Assembly: GCF_014884965.1 (NCBI RefSeq)
Contig: NZ_JABTBO010000004.1
Coordinates: forward strand, 49,876-113,875
DNA length: 64,000 bases
Reading direction: 5' to 3'
Source: Spirabiliibacterium mucosae
Lineage (GTDB): Bacteria; Pseudomonadota; Gammaproteobacteria; Enterobacterales; Pasteurellaceae
The position numbers were made by a program, and so were the translations under genes. This document shows, one piece after another, positions 60,261-64,000 of the stretch. The notes under the pieces are model-generated. The model was not told the DNA's origin, did not search any database, and worked only from the letters and a program-made list of their open reading frames with translations. How positions within the stretch are numbered: the first letter of the stretch is position 1; each line of letters opens with the position of its first letter.

Positions 60261-60343
60261 TGGGAATGACATTCGGATTATTCATATTTGCTCTCATTAT
60301 GGTTGGCTGGGCCTACTTCGCCAGCAAAGTCACCAAACACTAA
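60260..60343 (+). CDS. 27-residue single-helix membrane peptide
   Basis: ATG 60260-60262 overlaps the stop of the preceding gene (TGATG), and GAGGAG lies ten bases upstream. The peptide opens MGMTFGLFIFALIMVGWAYF and ends ASKVTKH, one hydrophobic helix with a basic end. An intrinsic terminator follows at once, so the two small genes make a compact transcript. The length is that of small toxins or membrane-complex subunits, but I see no match and assign no function. Confidence 0.6.
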   Translation: MGMTFGLFIFALIMVGWAYFASKVTKH

Positions 60344-60347
60344 TTTT

Positions 60348-60373
60348 AAAAGCCCACTTTGGTGGGCTTTTTA
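60348..60373 (+). terminator. Intrinsic terminator of the small membrane-protein pair
   Basis: AAAGCCCAC and GTGGGCTTT form a stem with a four-base loop and a T run. Confidence 0.9.
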
Positions 60374-60530
60374 CTGCCTTAAACACAGTGATTGCCACAT
60401 AATTGATAACTCAGCAGGTGATTTTGTGCGTAATTCGTGCGTAAATTCGTCTAGAACGTTGGCTAAAAGTGATTAAAATTAAGTGACTTTAGAATGTAAT
60501 GCTTTGAAATAAAGGGATTTTTAAAAGAAA

Positions 60531-60615
60531 TGGTGCGGATGGTGGGACTCGAACCCACACACCTCTCGGCTCTAAAACCTGAATCTAGCGCGTCTACCAG
60601 TTTCGCCACATCCGC
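60531..60615 (-). tRNA. tRNA-Leu (CAG)
   Basis: The minus strand reads GCGGATGTGGCGAAACTGG to GTCCCACCATCCGCACCA, with encoded CCA. The anticodon loop is TTCAGGT between CTAGA and TTTAG, and a long variable arm marks a class II tRNA. Confidence 0.95.
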
Positions 60616-60628
60616 AATCGTAAAGTAA

Positions 60629-60703
60629 TGGCTGGGGTACTAGGATTCGAACCTAGGAATGCTGAGATCAAAACCCAGTGCCTTACCGCTTGGCGATACC
60701 CCA
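60629..60703 (-). tRNA. tRNA-Gln (TTG), copy 1
   Basis: The minus strand runs TGGGGTATCGCCAAGC to CTAGTACCCCAGCCA. The anticodon loop TTTTGAT gives TTG. Confidence 0.95.
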
Positions 60704-60726
60704 ATTGAATTGAAACGTTAAAAAGA

Positions 60727-60801
60727 TGGCTGGGGTACTAGGATTCGAACCTAGGAATGCTGAGATCAAAACCCAGTGCCTTACCGCTTGGCGATACCCC
60801 A
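60727..60801 (-). tRNA. tRNA-Gln (TTG), copy 2
   Basis: It is identical in sequence to the copy at 60629-60703, from which it is separated by 23 bases. Confidence 0.95.
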
Positions 60802-60825
60802 CCTGTTGAATTCAATGAGTGCCCA

Positions 60826-60910
60826 TGGTGCGGGAAGAGGGACTTGAACCCACACACCTCTCGGCGCCAGAACCTAAATCTGGTGCGTCTACCAATTTCG
60901 CCATTCCCGC
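60826..60910 (-). tRNA. tRNA-Leu (TAG)
   Basis: The minus strand begins GCGGGAATGGCGAAATTGG and ends CTTCCCGCACCA. The anticodon loop TTTAGGT lies between CCAGA and TCTGG, with a long variable arm. Confidence 0.95.
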
Positions 60911-60915
60911 GTGTT

Positions 60916-60992
60916 TGGTGGCTATGACGGGATTCGAACCTGTGACCCCAACATTATGAGTGTTGTGCTCTAACCAACTGAGCTACATAGCC
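60916..60992 (-). tRNA. tRNA-Met (CAT), elongator
   Basis: The minus strand begins GGCTATGTAGCTCAGTTGG and ends GTCATAGCCACCA. The anticodon loop is CTCATAA. A paired first base (G-C) and the close match to E. coli metT mark it as elongator. It is first in a five-tRNA transcript (Met-Leu-Gln-Gln-Leu). Confidence 0.95.
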
Positions 60993-61028
60993 AAAAACGC
61001 TTGAACATCTCATCGTTTTGCGTGCGTC

Positions 61029-61057
61029 ATTATGCTAACTTAGGCGCACTTCGTCAA
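61029..61057 (-). promoter_or_regulatory. Promoter of the tRNA cluster
   Basis: On the minus strand TTGACG (61052-61057) and CATAAT (61029-61034) are exactly 17 bases apart, about 37 bases ahead of tRNA-Met. Confidence 0.75.
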
Positions 61058-61181
61058 CCTCTTTTTATGAAAAAGTCCAAATTTTTATTTATTCGGATAC
61101 AGATTAACCAGTTTAAAATGATTCTTGCCCAAGGGCAACACTTTTTGTGCAAAATGTGTGCGCATTTTGCACGTTCAAATA

Positions 61182-61997
61182 TCAAAGTGCGGTTTGCTGC
61201 ATCCGTTGAATTTCGTCCGCTTCCAAATTGGTGAAATATTTCACCGTTTTCACCTTCAGCTCTTGAGTGGCTGGCTCATCGCACACAATAATCGCCTTGG
61301 CGTGCATTTGCAGTGCGCTGATCGTCCACAAATGGTTCACCGCGCCCTCCACGCCCGCTTGCAGCGCCAGCGCTTTGCTGTAGCCTGTGACCAAAATCAT
61401 CACCTCTTCGGCGTCCATCAAGGTTTGCACACCAATGGTGAGGGCATATTTCGGCACTTTGGTGATGTCGTTGTCGAAAAAGCGCGAGTTGGCAATCAGC
61501 GTGTCTTCATTGAGGGTTTTAATCCGCGTGCGCGAGGTCAGTGACGAACCTGGCTCATTAAAGGCGATGTGCCCGTCGCTGCCCACGCCACCCATAAACA
61601 GGTGAATTTTGCCATAGGCGCGGATTTTCTCTTCATACAAGCGGCACTCGGTGATGTGATCTGGATTGTTGCCGTTGAGAATGTTCACATTCTCTTTTGG
61701 GATGTCGATATGGCTGAAAAAGTTCTTCCACATAAAAGTGTGGTAGCTTTCAGGGTGATCTTCCGGCAGGCCGACGTATTCGTCCATATTGAACGTCACC
61801 ACATTTTTAAAGCTCACTTTGCCTTGTTGATAAAGCTTAATCAACGCCTCATAGGTTTTCAGCGGTGTGCCGCCAGTGGGCAAGCCCAGCACAAACGGGC
61901 GCTCAGGCGTTGGCGCAAAGGCATTAATTTTATTCACAATATAATCAGCAGACCAGCGGCAGACTTGCTCGGCGGTTTGCAAAGGTAACAGTCGCAT
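61182..61997 (-). CDS. nagB: Glucosamine-6-phosphate deaminase
   Basis: Converts glucosamine 6-phosphate to fructose 6-phosphate and ammonia in amino-sugar use. It has 271 residues. The catalytic residues match E. coli numbering: Asp72 (NMDEYVG), Asp141, His143 and Glu148 ([15 protein letters not shown]). [16 protein letters not shown] is the phosphate loop. No nagA or regulator is adjacent in this window. An uptake signal lies at the stop codon. Confidence 0.96.
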   Translation of the reverse strand: MRLLPLQTAEQVCRWSADYIVNKINAFAPTPERPFVLGLPTGGTPLKTYEALIKLYQQGKVSFKNVVTFNMDEYVGLPEDHPESYHTFMWKNFFSHIDIPKENVNILNGNNPDHITECRLYEEKIRAYGKIHLFMGGVGSDGHIAFNEPGSSLTSRTRIKTLNEDTLIANSRFFDNDITKVPKYALTIGVQTLMDAEEVMILVTGYSKALALQAGVEGAVNHLWTISALQMHAKAIIVCDEPATQELKVKTVKYFTNLEADEIQRMQQTAL

Positions 61998-62127
61998 AAT
62001 TCTCTCCTAGGTGGAACTTTCCTGCTAGTTAAGCACTTTTGATAACCAAAAACAAGCCAACGCGCGCCCAAATTGCCGAGATTGTGATGTAGCGCAAAGC
62101 CCAACCGCACTTTATGTTTTTCAGATA

Positions 62128-62153
62128 TAAAAAAGCCACCCGCAGGTGGCTTT
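62128..62153 (-). terminator. Intrinsic terminator of the cold-shock gene
   Basis: GCCACC (62135-62140) and GGTGGC (62145-62150) enclose CGCA; a T run follows on the minus strand. Confidence 0.85.
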
Positions 62154-62169
62154 AGCAAGACAGGGGCGA

Positions 62170-62379
62170 TTAAATCACCGCCACATCCACCGCCGCTGGG
62201 CCGCGTGGAGAGTCTTGCACGTTGAACTCAACATTCGCGCCTTCTTCCAACGTGCGGTAATTGTTGCCCAAAATGCCTGAAAAATGCACGAACAAATCTT
62301 TGCCGCCGTCGGCAGGCGTGATGAAGCCGAAGCCTTTAGTTGAGTTGAACCATTTAACTGAACCAGTTGATTTAGACAT
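62170..62379 (-). CDS. Cold-shock-domain protein (CspA family)
   Basis: Single-strand nucleic-acid chaperone of 69 residues. RNP1 is KGFGFITP and RNP2 is [21 protein letters not shown] at the start is typical. The segment between the motifs ([11 protein letters not shown]) matches the CspA class; which paralog it is cannot be told. The 254-base region upstream holds its promoter and leader, facing the Nudix gene; I see no clear cold box. Confidence 0.94.
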   Translation of the reverse strand: MSKSTGSVKWFNSTKGFGFITPADGGKDLFVHFSGILGNNYRTLEEGANVEFNVQDSPRGPAAVDVAVI

Positions 62380-62633
62380 AGTGTCTTCCTTCTTTTTTAA
62401 AAATACATTTGCTTGAAAAGCACGTGGCTAACACGGGAATTTAGAGGTGGTAGAAAGGACTTTCAAAAAACAAACAAATGTGAAAAGGAAGTACTCAAAA
62501 CGAACTTTATATAAACTGCTGTCTAGCTGGCAAGCATTAGAACACGCCCAATCAATTAAAGCAACACATTTCGCATTTTATTTTGCATTTAAAACCGCCC
62601 TTTTTTACAATACGCCCAAACACAGGAGGATTT

Positions 62634-63035
62634 ATGACCGACCACATCGACAAACTCGCCTTGATTGTGCTAGACAATCGCAAGCTGCTGGTCACCCGCT
62701 CTCACAACAAAACCGCCTACTACCTGCCAGGCGGCAAGCGTGAAGCGGGCGAAAGCGACGCCCAAGCGCTGGTGCGAGAGGTGAAAGAAGAGCTCAACGT
62801 CACCCTTGATGAAGCCAGCCTGCACTTTGTTGAGCGCTTTGCCGCCCAAGCTGACGGCAAGCCTGAAGGCGTGATGGTGGTGATGCGCTGCTACCAAGGG
62901 CAGTTTCGCGGCGAGCCCCAGCCCTGCCACGAAATCGCGGAGCTGGCGTGGATCACCACCGCGGATTTAGCCAAGTGCTCCAAAGCGGCCACCTTGGTGG
63001 TGGAGTACCTCCACGCCAAGCAACTGATCGATTAA
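62634..63035 (+). CDS. Nudix hydrolase
   Basis: Hydrolase of nucleoside diphosphates linked to another moiety; substrate unknown. ATG 62634 after AGGAGG gives 133 residues. The Nudix box is visible: GGKREAGESDAQALVREVKE, then EL, fitting GX5EX7REUXEEXGU except at the final Gly. It stands alone between the cold-shock gene and pflA. The stop codon runs into an uptake signal. Confidence 0.9.
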   Translation: MTDHIDKLALIVLDNRKLLVTRSHNKTAYYLPGGKREAGESDAQALVREVKEELNVTLDEASLHFVERFAAQADGKPEGVMVVMRCYQGQFRGEPQPCHEIAELAWITTADLAKCSKAATLVVEYLHAKQLID

Positions 63036-63118
63036 AAGTGCGGTTTCGCGCGATCGGCTATCGCCATTAACCGCACTTTACGATAAACTAGCGATACTTT
63101 TTTTATGTTGGACAGATT

Positions 63119-63856
63119 ATGACTATCGGGCGTATTCATTCTTTTGAATCTTGCGGCACCGTGGATGGGCCAGGGATTCGTTTTATTCTTTTTATGCAAG
63201 GCTGCCTTATGCGTTGCAAATATTGCCACAACCGCGACACGTGGGATCTCGACGGCGGGCGTGAAATCACCGTTGAAGAGCTGATGAAAGAAGTGGTGAC
63301 CTATCGCCACTTTATGACGGCCTCCGGCGGCGGGGTGACAGCCTCGGGCGGGGAGGCGATTTTGCAAGCGGCCTTTGTGCGCGATTGGTTCCGCGCGTGC
63401 AAGGAGTTAGGCATTCACACCTGTTTAGACACCAATGGTTTTGTGCGCCGCTATGATGCGGTGATTGATGAGCTGTTGGATGTGACCGATTTGGTGCTGT
63501 TGGACCTCAAGCAGCTGGATGATACGATTCATCATAATTTGATCGGGGTGCCGAATAAGCGGACGCTGGAGTTTGCGCGTTATTTGCAAAAGCGTAATCA
63601 GAAGACGTGGATTCGTTATGTGGTGGTGCCAGGTTATACGGATGATGATCATTCGGTGACGTTGTTGGGCGAGTTTATTAAGGATATGAAGAATATTGAG
63701 AAGGTGGAGTTGTTGCCGTATCATCGTTTAGGCCAGCATAAGTGGGAGGCGATGGGTGAGAAGTATGAGCTTGAGGATGTTCAGCCACCAAGTAAGGAGA
63801 AGATGGATCATATTCAGGCCATTTTGTTGCGTTATCATGATAATGTGACGTATTGA
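63119..63856 (+). CDS. pflA: Pyruvate formate-lyase 1-activating enzyme
   Basis: Radical-SAM enzyme that installs the glycyl radical on pyruvate formate-lyase under anaerobic conditions. It has 245 residues. The cluster ligands are Cys29, Cys33 and Cys36 ([11 protein letters not shown]). [20 protein letters not shown] and [13 protein letters not shown] are family blocks, and the C-terminal [20 protein letters not shown] is typical. From about codon 115 on, codon choice changes sharply: all Lys are AAG, all Glu GAG, and all His, Tyr and Asn end in T. The protein remains a normal PflA, so the shift is synonymous. Confidence 0.96.
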   Translation: MTIGRIHSFESCGTVDGPGIRFILFMQGCLMRCKYCHNRDTWDLDGGREITVEELMKEVVTYRHFMTASGGGVTASGGEAILQAAFVRDWFRACKELGIHTCLDTNGFVRRYDAVIDELLDVTDLVLLDLKQLDDTIHHNLIGVPNKRTLEFARYLQKRNQKTWIRYVVVPGYTDDDHSVTLLGEFIKDMKNIEKVELLPYHRLGQHKWEAMGEKYELEDVQPPSKEKMDHIQAILLRYHDNVTY

Positions 63857-63862
63857 TGTTGC

Positions 63863-63907
63863 ACCGCACTTTGGGTTTAAAGTGCGGTTTTTTTTGACCG
63901 CACTTTT
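63863..63907. terminator. Triple uptake-signal terminator after pflA
   Basis: ACCGCACTTT (63863-63872) pairs with AAAGTGCGGT (63879-63888), followed by eight Ts. A third copy, ACCGCACTTTT (63897-63907), can pair with the second and serve the opposite strand. Confidence 0.8.
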
Positions 63908-63928
63908 GTTTTTTATAACGCCATTATC

Positions 63929-64000
63929 TCATTTTTTCTTTTCTTTGTTTTCTTTCATGACGCCGTCATCGCTATCTTTTCCGCCTGCGGCGGGCGCTTT
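63929..64000 (-). CDS. C-terminal end of an unidentified gene (partial)
   Basis: On the minus strand a frame open to the window edge ends with TGA at 63929-63931. The last residues read KAPAAGGKDSDDGV then MKENKEKKK, a charged, flexible tail. A terminator hairpin shared with pflA lies just beyond it, as expected at a convergent gene end. The protein cannot be identified from this tail. Confidence 0.45.
   Translation of the reverse strand, partial: KAPAAGGKDSDDGVMKENKEKKK

Noticed and set aside
60629..60801. Two identical 75-base blocks as a mobile-element repeat
   Set aside because: They are tandem tRNA-Gln genes in a normal tRNA cluster.

Overview
The window is a chromosomal segment of a gammaproteobacterium of the family Pasteurellaceae. 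The 9-base DNA uptake signal AAGTGCGGT (Haemophilus type) occurs dozens of times on both strands, inside genes and as inverted pairs after genes. Gene order also fits the family: thiB-thiP-thiQ-bioB, and rsfS-rlmH-mrdA-mrdB-rlpA-dacA-ybeD-lipB-lipA. Third positions are fairly GC-rich for the family. I do not name a genus.

Layout. 1-5.9 kb (minus strand): start of bioB, a thiamine ABC transporter under a TPP riboswitch, an NsrR-like Rrf2 regulator and a YdgA-type protein. 5.9-8.7 kb: rho, divergent from rhlB. 8.8-16.7 kb (plus): ribosome silencing and 23S methylation factors, the elongasome pair PBP2-RodA, RlpA (frameshifted), DacA, then YbeD-LipB-LipA for lipoate. 16.8-25.4 kb: a flavoprotein, pbgA-yejL opposite yejK, bamE, a small membrane protein, kdsC-kdsD, RNase P RNA, tesB and 4.5S RNA. 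25.5-31.8 kb: a yhiI-rbbA-yhhJ export cassette with its own (frameshifted) outer-membrane factor. 31.9-41.3 kb: hemA, prfA-prmC-sirB1, hprA-lolC-lolD-lolE and aroG. 41.4-52.6 kb: an accessory, visibly AT-richer block with an unusual autotransporter and an inositol-type locus (RpiR regulator, iolB, iolA, a Gfo/Idh/MocA dehydrogenase and an ABC importer whose ATPase and permease genes are both broken). 52.6-57.6 kb: thrABC with an intact thrL leader and attenuator. 57.7-64 kb: yggS, putP, two tiny membrane-protein genes, five tRNA genes, nagB, a cold-shock gene, a Nudix gene, pflA and the end of an unknown gene.

How the parts relate. Most of the window is envelope biogenesis (PBP2, RodA, DacA, RlpA, BamE, PbgA, KdsC/D, LolCDE), translation (PrfA, PrmC, RlmH, RsfS, tRNAs, RNase P, SRP RNA) and cofactor or amino-acid supply. 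Novel or odd signals lie mostly in accessory parts. Seven apparent single-base indels fall in five dispensable genes, while no housekeeping gene is broken. The second half of pflA switches abruptly to G- and T-ending codons. The autotransporter combines a short passenger with a 38-unit Pro-Glu-Lys repeat. The inositol locus lacks iolC, iolD and iolE. I found no CRISPR array, prophage, insertion sequence or recognisable defence system, and I do not claim a clearly new multi-gene system.
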